This document shows, piece by piece, positions 52,371-64,000 of a DNA stretch of 64,000 nucleotides. Origin of the DNA: Malurus cyaneus samueli (lineage: Eukaryota; Chordata; Aves; Passeriformes; Maluridae); contig CM019216.1 in the NCBI GenBank assembly GCA_009741485.1, positions 57,223,804-57,287,803 on the forward strand, read 5' to 3'. The translations under genes and the position numbers were made by a program. Within the stretch, counting starts at the first letter, position 1. Every line of letters starts with the position of its first letter. The notes beneath the pieces were generated by a model. That model was not told the DNA's origin and made no database searches. It saw only the letters and a list, made by a program, of their open reading frames with translations.

Positions 52371-54914
52371 TTCTCTGTGTGTGGTCGTGAGACACCATTA
52401 TTTTTCTGGCACTTCTCAGAATAGACTCCAGAAAGTGAAGAACTTGTGTTACCTCCTTCCTCTTGTTAAGTAGCACAGTTTTATGTAACAGAGTTTATAT
52501 TACATTTTAAAGAGTTTCCTTTTAGAATTTCCAAATAGTGGAAGTTTTTTCCAGTGGGAGTTTTCTGTTGAATATTATTTCTGTTATTAACATATGCTTG
52601 TATGGTTATAAAATTATATTTCACTATTATGTTAACACTTGATCAGGAATTTTTAGCCACCAAATTGGGAAGACTGAGTATAAGGGAGAGCATGTCTGTC
52701 ATAGTTACTTCAGTGGCTTTTTCCAGCAATACATTGCCCTGGGGGTGTTCCTGAAAAAGATGGCATTTACAGGGTGGAATGATAGCACAGGAATTCCTAA
52801 GTAGCTGCTGTTAGAAAGCAGAGGAGAGCTAGTTATTTTTGAGTTGGAATAGTTTTCAGCAGTGTTTATTGTTATCCTGTCTCCTCTGTTTTGTTTTGCG
52901 TTGTTGTTGGTGCCTTTTTTCATTAGTTTTGATGGAGGTTCCTTAGGGGTTGTACTTTTTTAATGTAATCACTTGGTGTTTCTTCATTGGGATATTATTA
53001 AAAGGAACAAAGTTAAGAAAAGCCATAGGTTCTCTTACAGGGTTTCTGTATTTCTGCATCCAATATTTTTCTCTATTTTTAGCCAGGAAAATAGAAAGTA
53101 TTTTAATCTGTTTTAAATTTGAGGTGTTTTGGTTGGATTTTTTCCCCCCTCAAAACTTCTAACAAAGCTCTGAATTCTGAGCTCTCTGAATTCATACAGT
53201 GCTGATGATGCATTGGTAGATGTCAGTGAATATTATTTTTGTTTTTGAAGCATGAGGTTCATTTACAGTGAGGTTCTCATACACAGTCCAAAAGTGAATG
53301 TAAATGTGGAAGGTTTTGAAATGCTCGTGCTTTACACCATCTGCAATGTAATTTTGTCAGATGTTAGTGAAATGAGCATTAGGCTCGTGTACTTTTTAAT
53401 TTAATGTAGACTAAATACCACAGAATTTTAAATCTGCTGCTTTTTTTCTTGTGGGAAAATACTCTACCATAGATGCTCAAACCCAAGGAACTTCCAGCTC
53501 AGTACATTTACTGTGCAGCATGTGTCTTATTTTTAACAGGAATAGACCTTTTTAAATGGTATTCATCAGTGATTTGCTAGAAAGAGGGGGAAGTATATTG
53601 TTCTTAGTATTTTGATTTTATAGCAAAGTGATTGTTCATCTTTAGCTAGAATAGTTGCCTCGCCTTTCTTTAGTACAATGTTTTATCTATATGGAAACCT
53701 GAACAAAGTGAAACTTTTCTTCTTGTAAAGGAAGGCAGTGAAAGTACTATTTTATCCTTTGCTTGTCCTTACCAATATTCAGTTTTGATTTGTTTTTATT
53801 TAACTTGGACTTGCCCCTGCATTTATAGAGCAATGTATGGCCAATTAAACAGAAGTATCTTACAGCCTAAGTACAGGATGACAAGAGACAGTGGTAGTAA
53901 TGTGCATCCTATAAAGGAATTTTCCTCAATTGAAGTGAGTGTGGCATAACTTTAAAACTATTTTTTTTTGTGGAAACAGCTGTCTTTTCTGTGAAAGAGC
54001 TTTTGAGACTTGAGAATCCTTGTGAGGGGAAAGGAGTCAAAAGCCCACCATAGACCTTATCAATGTCACACTGTTGCCTGCAAGATGGGAGATGAGCAGA
54101 CCTGCACCAAATTCCCTTCCAAGAACATGATAGTGTACAGCTATCTTGTGCATATGCGTGATCAAGTCTTAACTTTTTCATGCCTTAATTATTTTCCTTC
54201 AGATTATAACCACCTTTTTTCTTTAATAGTCCTTGAAAGAATAGTTAACAGACGTTCTCAAATGAGAACCAGTAGTTTAGATACCAACATCGTTACTTCT
54301 CTCTCACATGCAACTTTCTGTTCTGACCTATTTAAATCTGCTGCTAAAATGTGTATGGGATATACTTTGGATACAATTAATTTCTATGTGTGGGGAGTTT
54401 TTGTTAATGTCCCCCACAGCTGTGGTTCTTTGAAGTCACAGTTAAATGTGCTGAGTCCAACATGAAAAGAGTAATTCCTTTAGAACTGTGAGCCACTCTA
54501 TTCATAGGAGCACGATTCTACTTGTTTGGTACATGCGAGGAGTCTTGGGGATGTTTTCCTCTAAAGTAGGTGATAACCTAACACATTTTGTGTTCTGTGA
54601 ACAAATAAAACAGTTACATGGCAAATCCTTGGGACTAATAGACTTTGAGGGTGTATTTCTTAAAAAGAAGTGTGTCACTTAAGAAATTTAAGGAGATGTG
54701 TAAAGTTTTAGAGCCTTTCTGAGTCCGTGTCTTGGCAGTTTTCTATCAAGGCCCCTAAATATATTCAGTGAGATGTTGACAGTCTAGGTATTTTTAAGAC
54801 AACATCTTACTCACACTAAAGGCATTCCCTCCTCAAAGCAGCCATCAAAACAAATTTTTTTTTTGCCATTGTCTATTTGCCAAAATCATTTCCTCAAGCT
54901 TTTAAAGATCAGAC

Positions 54915-55020
54915 TGGCATCCATTGGGGATTGGATGCCAACCATATGATACCTTTCAAAAATAGGTATATGTGGTGGGTTTGATGCCAGCCTCAAGATA
55001 CCTTTTAAAAATAGACATGT
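54915..55020. repeat. Hairpin followed by diverged direct duplication (period about 49)
   Basis: TGGCATCCA (54915-54923) and TGGATGCCA (54932-54940) form a 9-bp perfect inverted repeat with an 8-base loop. The right arm begins a block (GATGCCA-CC, then GATACCTTT-AAAAATAG) that recurs 49 bases later at 54983 with scattered changes. It is probably an old tandem duplication. Confidence 0.75.
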
Positions 55021-56764
55021 TTGTCATTCATCTGCAAAGCAAATAAACAAAGCTTGCTGGGGAGCATCAACATTCTTCTTAGTGGGTGAGCAGCCACGCT
55101 GTGACTTGCAGAGGGTACCAGTCACTCAGACAGACAGTAAGTCAGCACTGGGGGAATGGATACCTTCCCTGCACTTAATCAGAGGGTTTTTGCTGGTGAT
55201 CTGCTCTGGTCCTACCTGGCCATTTCTCTTTCTGCAGCTGCACAGGTGATCTGAGTCTTTGTCAGCCTTGTGTGTGCCCTGAACATTATGAAAGCAGACA
55301 CCAAGGAGAAAGGGGGAAAAAATTACAGGAAATGTATCCAACAAAACGGCACTGAGCTTCTAATGTATCCCTATATTGTACTCAAATACCTCGGGTAAGG
55401 CTCTGAAATCAAGGATATAGTTGCTTTGGAGTAGAGTTTTGTATGAAAACCACAGTAAAGTCCATGGTCTGATGAAGGTATGGAGTTGGACCTGGACCTT
55501 TCATCTCCATTGAGGTCAGCACTTTGCTGCTAGTCCAGCCTTAGCTCTGGTTTTAGTTAGCCCAAGGCTACGTACTCAGGTGGCATGCTTAGCTTATTGA
55601 CAGCGTTACACCATGAAATCAGATTGTCAGCTTAAAAAAAAACCCAACAACTGAAATTCCTTTTCAAAGAACAGAACAAGAAGATGACAACAGCTGGCAG
55701 AATAATACACTTCTTTCAATGAAAATGTAGGATCCTGGGATAAAGGATGTACAAGTGGCAGTGGAAAGCTGTGCCCGTGGCAGCAGCTGACGCCCCTGGG
55801 GGCTGTGAGCCCCTGCCTTGCCCTCAGCACACAAGCATCACTGACCACAGCTGCCCCAAGATGGGGAGAGGGATTTGGCATGACATCCATCCCTCAGATA
55901 TCTGGAGGCTGCCCCAGCCCTTCCAGGAGGAGAGCTCACTTTTATTATTTAGACTGGAGAAATACAAAGAATTTGGGCGGTGTTTTCTGTCTCCCAGAAC
56001 TCATTTGCCATTCATTTACCCACTCTGTAACCTGCAGCCCTTATTGTGAGTTGGCAGTTTTTGTCAAGAAATGTAAGTGCTGTTATAGATTTGCCATTCT
56101 TTAGCTGCAGCATGATGTTTGTTATTAATAGTAGCAGTTCCTTCTTAATAATAATAATTCCTTGATGGGGATCATACCTAGGAAAGTGACAGCTCCATAT
56201 GCAAATGAAGCAGTTCCATCGGGGTGTAATGTCACTGGAAACAAAAAGTCAGAGTTCTGCAGGTGTGGGAGAGATAGGGAATGTATCATTAGAGGATGCA
56301 ATAGAAGAGAAGGAGGATAGGAAAGATGGGTGATGCCAACTCACTGTCTACCACATCTGTTGCTTTTTTGTCTAGTATTATTAGTAGGAAAAATACTTAG
56401 ATGGTGCTCTTTGTGTGATTGAAATAGTTTGAATGGAGAGAATTATCCTGATATAATTGTAATGGCAAAAAGGTCATAAGTAAAGATGAAAGTAACAACA
56501 ATTGCAAACAATCTGCAGTATGAGAAATTAGGAGAGAGAAAACTTAAGTAACCTCTATTTAAAAAATACTAATATTTAAAAGATAAATGTTGCATTGAAC
56601 TAAACAGATATGCAGAGCCATTTAGAACTAAATATTGGTTATAGGTAAAGTACGGTGAGAAGGAATAGCTCTTTAACTACAGCTCTACTGCTTATTCTGG
56701 GTGCCTGTTCTAGCTTTCAAATTATATTTTAGTTACCAAAATCCACTTCAGTTAATTAACTTAA

Positions 56765-56778
56765 ATTAGTTAACTAAT
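56765..56778. repeat. 14-bp perfect palindrome, beside a second one
   Basis: ATTAGTTAACTAAT is self-complementary, and GTTAATTAAC at 56751-56760 is a second, 10-bp palindrome five bases away. Both have the GTTAA half-site used by HNF1-type homeodomain proteins. AT-rich DNA produces such sites often by chance. Confidence 0.8.
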
Positions 56779-56861
56779 GAATGTACAAAGTTAGCACAGG
56801 CTCCTCAAGGATTTGTTAGGGATGTGTATTCATGTGCATACCCATGTTACATGTGTGTGAG

Positions 56862-56891
56862 GTATATGCACATACGTGTATATACGTGTAT
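56862..56891. repeat. 30-base perfect alternating purine-pyrimidine run
   Basis: From GTATATGCAC to TACGTGTAT every base alternates purine and pyrimidine without a break, and it includes two copies of TACGTGTA ten bases apart. Such runs can convert to Z-form DNA. It is otherwise a degenerate CA/TA microsatellite. Confidence 0.85.
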
Positions 56892-59800
56892 CTGTATCTC
56901 CCTGTACTGTGAAGGGAAATACTGAAATACTGAAATACAGTAGCATGTAGAGGTGGTCATTGTTTTCTCTGGTTCTCATACTTCAGTGTTTCATTCCCGT
57001 TTCCCACTACACACCCATCTTTTTTTCTTTGATAGAAATACTTACACATTTCTTCAGCTCTGTGGCCGTTAATAAACTGTAATGTGTGCCAATGTGTTGC
57101 ACGTACTGTATGGACATATTTATCCATACTTGCAACCATGAGTAAAGATCAATGTTTTTTTAGGGCATTGCATAATAGGACTATTTGATAGAGCATCTAG
57201 GTAATGCTCAGTGATTCTAGGTAGATTGTCCAGTCACTTTTGTCAATGCTCTCTTGCAATATGTTCCTTTAGAAACCTGAGTACTTTCCTAAAAACATAG
57301 GATTGAAAGATCAGTCTTTGCATAGACTGAGTCCTGTGCTCTGCTGCTGTAGGCAATACCTTAATCTCACTTGTAATTCTCTTTTAGGAACAGTTAAGTC
57401 TTTTGCCATCACTGCCTGGAAGGTGGAACTATTTCAGCAGCATTAGAAATGTAGTATGATTTATCTGGGGAGGGAAAGGCCAGCTATTCCATATGCTCCA
57501 TGGACTTATAATGCATCACATCCTGTGCACCCTGCAGAGACGTCAACTTTACTTGTAATTGCAGAAAAGCTCATGCCAGGTACAGGAACGTGGCTCTTCA
57601 GGTGTAGGAAATTGTGCTGGAATCAAACATTGGCACTGACTATTTTCTGCTCTCCATTGCTGTGATAGTCCATCTGCAAGCACATCTCCTGTGAAATCAA
57701 TGCTGGAGAAGACCTCTATATTTAGAGCATATGCCTTTCCTCAGTAAAATGGACGGAGGATCAGAGATTTAAAAAAAAGGAGTAATTGTGACTCACTACA
57801 GTATGTCTGTAATAAAATCTATCTAAGTTTGGTAAGGATCTCTAGGAACTAATTGCCCTAGTTACTTACCCCTTTTAATTTTTCATAGATGTTTGTCCCT
57901 TGCTTCTCTAGCAATTATGTACTGTATGTACAGAAATAAGATTTCACTAATGGCTGTTGTATGGTATTCGAGATTAAGGACTTCTGCTCTTGCAAGATTG
58001 ATTGGTGTTATATTTTCAGTCATCTCCTTCAAAAACTGTAATGAAATTCAGAATAACAAAAGCTCTCAGAATGGTTTGGATTTTAGTCATCTTTTATTAC
58101 TAGTATGGTTTAGGAAATCTGAAGAAAAATTAATGTAAGTGTCAATAGCATGTAATAAATTTAGATTACCCAATTTGGTTTCTTTTGGGAAGAGATCATA
58201 TTTACTGTAAATTACACATTTGCTACTACAAAAATTACAGTTACTCAAAATTTCTTGTCTAAAATCTTAATAGATAATAACATTGCTAGCAACATTAAAA
58301 TATGCAATCAGTTCTTGGCTAGAGTTTCTAGCACCTTTAGGATTAATTAAATTTAATTCCTGAAAGTTAAGTTGGTAATTAAAACAGGTACTGAAGGTCC
58401 TGAATGTTGCACTTCTGAACAATTTTTTTTACCATACTACTCATTGTATAAAAAGGAGCTCAAAGAAAACATAGTGCTGACTCAAAAGCTCACTGAACCT
58501 TGTGGACAGTATCCCATTTAAGGGCAATATGTTGGCATTTACATTGTAGTTAATATTTCATGCCAGGAGTACCTTGAAGTTTAGTCATGGGCATGCATAT
58601 CCTTGTATGAGATAGCAGTTTAGAAGCTGATTAATACCTGTGATACATTCTTTTTCAAGAGTAGAACGAGCACAATTTGCAATTTTTATGGAATTAAAAA
58701 ACACCACAACCAACCAACAAACAACCAAAAAGATTTGGCCAATATAGAAGGGCTGTATGGACCAAAAATGATCTGCAGACAACTTACTTTGGTGCACCAA
58801 CATTCTTGCTCTTTTGAATACAAGATAAAGCAGTTCAGTCTTTCAGTACCTGTGTGAAGATGCTAAGTAGAAAGCAGAGAACCATAAAGGCAGAAGTAAA
58901 AATGGGTCCTCTGTGAGTTGAAGCTGTTAGTGAAAGTAATGATATCTTTGCATTTATGGGTTAGCAATAAAATTCGTCTCTGCACAGGGGCAATTCAAGC
59001 TTATGCATTATTTAAGTGTGCTATCAGTGGGACATGTTTTCATAGACTTTACATTTTAGCCAACTTAAAAGCCAAAAGACATCTTAATACTTAGGGCAAT
59101 CCTTCCTTTCTTTCTTCTTCCTGTTAAATTGGAGAGTGGAAATACTCAAAGCAATTGTGGATTCAGCACCTGTAGTCAGATATTAAATGTAAATGATGGT
59201 AGCATCTTTAAAATGACCTCGTAAAATTAACAACATTTGCTCTGTGTTTAAATGAGTTGCATTTTCAAATTGCAAATTCATTTCCTTATGAGACTGCTAT
59301 CAGAAGGCATATAAAAATCATTGTCTCACTTTTATTTCTGATTATAAAGCAATAAGTTTATTTTGGAAGTTACTAATTTTTATCTAATTGAGATGGATGG
59401 AGGTTCTAGTTAATCTTGTTTACATTCAAATGTACCCATGGATGCTTTAATAAATCAAAACAAAAGACAGATTGTACAGGATTTAATAAAAATTTTCAAG
59501 TTTTAGCAAGATTGCTATTTAAAATAGAAAAGAAGCAAGCCACAACAAAGTAACTGTTGTCACTTTGCCCATAATTCGTATTACAGTGTCTATTTATATG
59601 TCTAATCTATAAAATTGTGTGTTTATCTCAAATCTTTGCCAGACTAAACAGGGCAATTTTAAAACAGGTAGTAGCATTTTAATGGTTTTAGCTACAACAT
59701 TCATGTTACTTGAACAAGTCCTCCTTTTGTTCCAAAATCTTCCCTAGCAGTTAATTCTGGTGTGATGCAGAATACATTTGGTATGATCTGTGAAACGTGA

Positions 59801-61739
59801 GCAGCATCTAAGTGTTAAAAGATGTGATTTCTAGTGGTGATAAGTGCCTTCCACTCATTAATAGTGATCATTAGCCTTAGCAGCTCTCAGCTTTTAAAGA
59901 TGAAGATTTTTCAGTGTTATCCTTGAATTTTTCTTCACTTCTCTCATAATGCTGTTAGGCATTACTAGCAAGTACAGTTATGTCATCATTGCATTTTGCC
60001 TCTGGGTGGATGAAATGATTGGCTCTGGGCTCTGTGTATTGGATTTATACCAAAATGAAAACAAAATTTTGACAAATCTGTGCTATTCTTGTATAGGTGG
60101 AACGGACAGAGTGAAACCTCCAACAAAGTGCATCTGCTTCCATTGCTATGATGGAATATTTTATTTACTGCTCTTCCGATATAATTTTTTTTTTAAGTTC
60201 TGTGTGATATAAACCATCTAGGGGCATGGTATAATTTGTCCAGCTGGAAACAGGACTGGTAACTTGGAGTGCAGCTACAAGGTTATAGTTAAGCAGAAGC
60301 GTTTTTCTGCAAAATCTCAAATAGGAGTCTTCTAAGCTGTGTGACAACAGAGAGGTGATTTGTCATACTTGCTTGTCCCCATGACCTTTACATATGAATG
60401 AAGAAATTATTTTCCTGTGGTTGTGTAATGGTTCAAGGGTTGAAGCTTCAAGCTGATGAGCTCCACTGATAGCCACATTCTTAAGCTCTGACCTTTGATG
60501 CTCTGCATAAGTGTAGCCCTCTCTAAAAAAAGTGTGAGATCATCCCTCAGCTGTCAAGTTAAGGTTTCAGGTGTGCATATTTATATCCTAGTTCCGAAAA
60601 TGACTGCTGATTTCCTTGTGAAGCAGGAAGGGTCTGTACTTAGAGCTCATTTTAGAACGGGAATCTTTTGGAGGATCAGTCCATCTCTGTAAACAGCAAA
60701 ATACATTTCAGGAACATCTTGCATTTCTCTTTTAGATGATTAATTATCTATTTAGTTTTATGAAAAAGCGTCATTAAAGCTGGATGTTTATTAAGTAGTT
60801 GAAATAACACTCTACTAATTAAGTATTTAATGTATGTTTACTTTGTTTGCATACTCTGTGTCTCTGTAAAATAGCTGGAGGGGAACTTACTTGTATGTGA
60901 ATGGAACTGTCCCATATATAACTACATGTTTTTGAAATAAAACTAATTGGGGAAAAAAAGTTTTTAAAGAAAAAGTCACTAACAGAAGGTAAATGGTTTT
61001 ACTGCTAATTTTTGCTTCAGGCACTAGGATGACATGCTTTTTTCAGTTTTATACTGAGGTCTCGAGAGATACTGTATTTGTTAAATTGGTATTAATTAAA
61101 AATGAGAGCGCAATTTGGTAGGTTTAGACTTGATTAGATTCTCCAGAAAAGCCCAGCTAGCTCCAATATGGAGAGAAGAGCCTAAAGCTGCTTTGTATTC
61201 TTTCTGCACTCAGTAGCAAAGCAACTTGCCTATGAAATTTATATTTTTTAATAATTTGAGACTCTGAGGGGTTGTTTTGAATATGAGTATTCAATATGAG
61301 TATTTAAATTGCATGCAGAGCATGCTACTTTATTTGAAGTCAGCAAGAGGTGATGATTTGATGTAGAGTCTGACAGTCTCTGAGATTGCAGTGGGGGAGT
61401 AATTTGAGGGAGTGTTGGATAATCTGTGCAGGGCTTCCTGTTTGCAGCTTCTGTTATGGAGTCCTGCATTCTTCCAGTGTTCCCTATGATTTTATTGAAA
61501 GCGTGCAGTGCCTTCCAAAAAGGCCTGACGGTGAGAGATGGTGCGTTCCCTGACAACCATGAAAAAACAATTCCAGCTGTTTTTGAGAGGCTCCTAAGGC
61601 TGGGCCAAAAATTGCTATTTTATGCATCTTTAGGGTTTAAATGTGATGATATTTATTTGGTGGTATTTGGTTCTTGTTACACAGCTGTTAGCACAACATG
61701 CAGTTTTGGTAATGCTGTTTTTATTTGTAATCTTCTAAG

Positions 61740-61868
61740 GTTGTGCTGGTGAGATGGAACGAACCATTCCAGAAATTAGCAACCTGCGATGCAGATGGAG
61801 GAATATTTGTTTGGATACAATACGAAGGCAGATGGTCTGTGGAGCTTGTGAACGATCGTGGGGCACAG
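61740..61868 (+). CDS. TULP4: TULP4 internal coding exon A (WD40 region, 43 codons)
   Basis: This internal exon of tubby-like protein 4 translates without stops to 43 residues. It begins VVLVRWNEPFQKLATCDADG, continues through a WD-type strand ending in IFVWIQYEG and closes with ELVNDRGAQ. I recognise it as essentially identical to vertebrate TULP4 just after the N-terminal segment, about residues 85-127 by recollection of the human protein. The exon is bounded by a pyrimidine-rich tract with TTCTAAG before it and CAG/GTTGGT after it, and is 129 nt long, so it is phase 0 at both ends. The donor GTTGGT is weaker than the usual GTAAGT. In the family, TULP4 (also called TUSP) combines N-terminal WD40 repeats, a SOCS box and a C-terminal tubby domain, and is thought to act as a ubiquitin-ligase substrate adaptor. 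Only the WD40 part is in this window. The upstream coding exon with the start methionine was not found here. Confidence 0.96.
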
Positions 61869-62185
61869 GTTGGTGTGCATGTTTTCTCTGCAGTCAAGAG
61901 TGATCAGGTCCTGAGAGGCCAAATTAAGAGGACAATGAGTGGTCCTTTATACCTTTCGAAAAGCACAGGGGAAAATGAAACATTTCTTTATTGAAAGGAA
62001 TGTGCAAGAATTGTCACAAAGGGAACTTTGGGAGCACAGTGCTTTCTCTGATAGGCATGACATCAGAGCTTCAGCTGGGCCAGCAGTTGTTCTGTCTCAT
62101 TCTGTGCACTGCAGCCTTTTATTAAAACAATAAAAAAATCGTATATGGCCTATATAATCTGTTTTCTTGTCTTTGATATGTTAAG
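61869..62185 (+). other. TULP4: Short TULP4 intron (317 bp), open in frame at its 5' end
   Basis: This GT-AG intron lies between the two recognised TULP4 exons. Its first 126 nt remain open in the exon frame and reach a TGA at 61992-61994, so retention would add about 41 residues and then stop. Further in are ATTAAA at 62121-62126 and AATAAA at 62129-62134, which match polyadenylation hexamers. The rest is AT-rich with a pyrimidine stretch near the acceptor. The added residues resemble no domain I know and are probably just unspliced intron. Confidence 0.9.
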
Positions 62186-62347
62186 GTAAGCGACTTCACA
62201 TGGAGCCATGATGGGACTCAGGCACTTATCTCCTATAGAGATGGATTTGTGCTGGTCGGTTCGGTCAGCGGACAAAGACACTGGTCTTCAGAAATAAACT
62301 TGGAGAGTCAGATCACCTGTGGCATATGGACTCCAGATGACCAACAG
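62186..62347 (+). CDS. TULP4: TULP4 internal coding exon B (WD40 region, 54 codons)
   Basis: The next TULP4 exon reads 54 residues without a stop, from VSDFTWSHDGTQALISYRDG through FVLVGSVSGQRHW to CGIWTPDDQQ. It joins in frame to the exon ending at 61868. It contains the typical beta-propeller pattern of this protein: a SHDGTQ turn, then alternating hydrophobic strands ending in an RHW tryptophan, and the next blade opening with CGIWTPDDQQ. The acceptor is ATATGTTAAG and the donor is CAG/GTAATG. The length is 162 nt, phase 0 at both ends. The family role is as for the preceding exon; the match is by recognition of the conserved vertebrate sequence. No frameshift or stop is present, so the gene appears intact in this part. 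The following exon lies beyond the right end of the window. Confidence 0.96.
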
Positions 62348-64000
62348 GTAATGAAAATGGGGCATTTAGGGGTGTCAGTTGTGTTGTATTGGTATGATAT
62401 ACAATACACCTCTTAAAAAGTTGCTAAGTGAAATGGTCACTTGGTAAGATGAGTTTCCATTAAAACTGCTGCTCCCACCAGTAATAAAAATTTAATTCAT
62501 CCTGTTCCTGAATCTTCTCATTATGCAAATATGATAGTGTACCAAGCTACCCATCATCACTTTTCATCCTGATTCACACACAGTCTTATTCAAAGTTAGT
62601 TGTTTGAAACAGGAACCTGTTAATTGTACCCTTAATTGGTTATTACAGCTGTCTTATAAATGCATGTGAGCAGAGATGCAGCCTGGACTATTAAACATCT
62701 GGCTGGTCATTTTTGTGTAGATTTGTCCAGTCTGCACTTGCAGCAAAAGCAGTTCCAGCAGCTGATATGGTTATGTTTTGCATTCACATAAGCAATTGGA
62801 TCTAATTGAGTGTTGGAGCGATGTCTCAACCTTATGCAAACAACATAATTTAAAGGAGGCTGTTTTTTCAACCATTGAAGTTGAATGGTACAGCAAATGT
62901 TAAAATGAAAAAGCCAGTTAAAAAAATCTTCTGTGCCATTTTTCTAAAGTATTATATGATAGTGGACACATCACTATTTACAGCATGGCTGGAGCTGGGC
63001 CACTGGGTTCATTTGCTGAATTTACATTGGTCCCTTGCTGTTCACTGCTGAGCTGATTGGATTGGTCTTGCCTTCCACATGCTTGCTGTGCATGGTTGTG
63101 TACATGTGTATAATTCAGTGCTGAAAGAAATTATGGGTATAGAATGGTGCAAGGGGAAACTCTGTTATGATCACAGCTGGATTGTTTTTCTTCTTTCATT
63201 TTACACCGCCATAGAAAGATGCTGGTTCAAGACTCAAGGTACCACTGAATTTAGAATACTGTAAATTCATCCCAGGTAGAGTTATTTTGGGAATTGCTAG
63301 TGGAATATAATAGCACTAATAATATACATTTCTGCAGCAGCATCTAATAATTTTAGAGTGCTCTGCAAAGAAACATGAATTAATTATTGCAACACTGCTT
63401 TTTAAAGCCAGGGAGTCTAACTGCCTCTTTTTGAATCTAGGGAAATGTAAATTTTGACAATAAATAATTTACTTGAGATCAAGAGGAAGAGACAAGCAGC
63501 AGAAGTAGGAGGGGAAGCTAAGATCTAATAGCTCTCAGTCCTATGTTTTAAACATGAGGCTACCCCATTTGTGTGATGCTCAGTGGCTGCTGCTGTATTT
63601 GGAAATATCTTCACTTGAGTGTTTAATTTGGAGTGGCTGACTGCCTTTAATTCAATTTAGCCAATATGTTTGTACTTTCTAATCTGGATGCTCCATAAGT
63701 GGTTATTCCAGGAAACAAACACTCATTCAGCGTCCAGATAAATGCTTTCGAGCATAATGGCCAATTCCAGCTATGTGAAAATTACTTGCTTGACTTACAG
63801 ACTCTGCTGCTGACAAACTCACTGAAATAGAGACCTAAACCAGCCACAAGCTTGATGTTGCTCTGCACAATTCTCCCTAACTATGTGGTTTGCAGGGGTT
63901 TGCATGTTAAGTGATGATGGATCTCTGTGCTATTCTCCAGAGTTGATGGAAAGAAGCGATCTTCTAAAATATATTTAGATGTATTTGCCTCTGGAGGCGC
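62348..64000 (+). other. TULP4: Start of the next TULP4 intron, continuing past the window
   Basis: This is non-coding sequence after the GTAATG donor. I see no further exon with both a plausible TULP4 reading frame and splice sites. The stretch holds no recognisable transposon. The block around 63600-63840 is moderately complex unique sequence without simple repeats. It could be conserved regulatory DNA, but nothing in a single sequence can show that. Confidence 0.7.

Larger units (their letters stand above)
49901..61739. other. Non-coding DNA, most likely TULP4 intron up to exon A
   Basis: No exon or identifiable transposon is seen in this stretch. It contains the TG/TA simple repeat at 51051, a 24-bp duplication at 52323, a hairpin and 49-bp-spaced duplication at 54915-55020, and an alternating purine-pyrimidine run at 56862. 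A GC-richer patch lies at about 55740-55920. The last 60 bases carry the pyrimidine-rich acceptor of the TULP4 exon. Confidence 0.6.

Noticed and set aside
54010..54465. Plus-strand open frame of 151 codons
   Set aside because: The composition is intron-like, there are no recognisable motifs, and no splice or promoter context was seen.
1..64000. CRISPR arrays, bacterial operons, tRNA or rRNA genes
   Set aside because: No regularly spaced repeats, no ribosome-binding-site-led gene strings and no tRNA or rRNA signatures were seen. The DNA is vertebrate, intron-like sequence.

Overview
The window looks like avian nuclear DNA, most likely from a neoavian bird. It is AT-rich and gene-sparse. It carries several 5'-truncated CR1 LINE copies, including ones ending in the bird/reptile-type ATTCTRTG-like tail, and one solo LTR of a kind I recall as common in songbirds and other Neoaves. 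There is no sign of Alu, L1 or B-type mammalian repeats, and no operon-like or bacterial gene structure. The species call is inference; the repeat types are read from the sequence.

The only protein-coding sequence I can support is at the right end: two consecutive plus-strand internal exons of TULP4 (tubby-like protein 4), at 61740-61868 and 62186-62347. Both are phase 0, have GT/AG borders and encode part of the N-terminal WD40 region. They are separated by a 317-bp intron. The right-hand intron continues past the window end. I did not find the preceding coding exon (protein N-terminus) or any CpG-rich promoter. The simplest reading is that nearly all of 1-61739 is a long 5' intron of TULP4, although the left end could be intergenic.

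Layout: 1-2939 AT-rich non-coding; 2940-3520 CR1 (+); 3521-16328 non-coding with simple repeats and two long perfect palindromes; 16329-16592 CR1 (+); 16593-28049 non-coding with several short tandem duplications and a one-base ambiguity; 28050-28185 CR1 (+) and 28949-29030 an older CR1/L3-like tail (-); 30587-30601 assembly gap; 30780-30930 CR1 (-); 32580-33155 solo LTR (+); 38870-39200 purine-rich tract; 40894-41194 well-preserved CR1 tail (+); 44820-45960 ancient CR1/L3-like remnant (+); 49440-49900 CR1 reverse-transcriptase fragment (-), dead; 49901-61739 non-coding; then the TULP4 exons.

I found no undescribed multi-gene system. The most useful second looks are: (1) the short TULP4 intron, which stays open in frame to a stop and carries two polyadenylation hexamers, so an intronic-polyA isoform is conceivable; (2) the sense-oriented solo LTR with intact TATA and polyA signals inside the gene; and (3) a few palindromes and structured tandem duplications in the intron.
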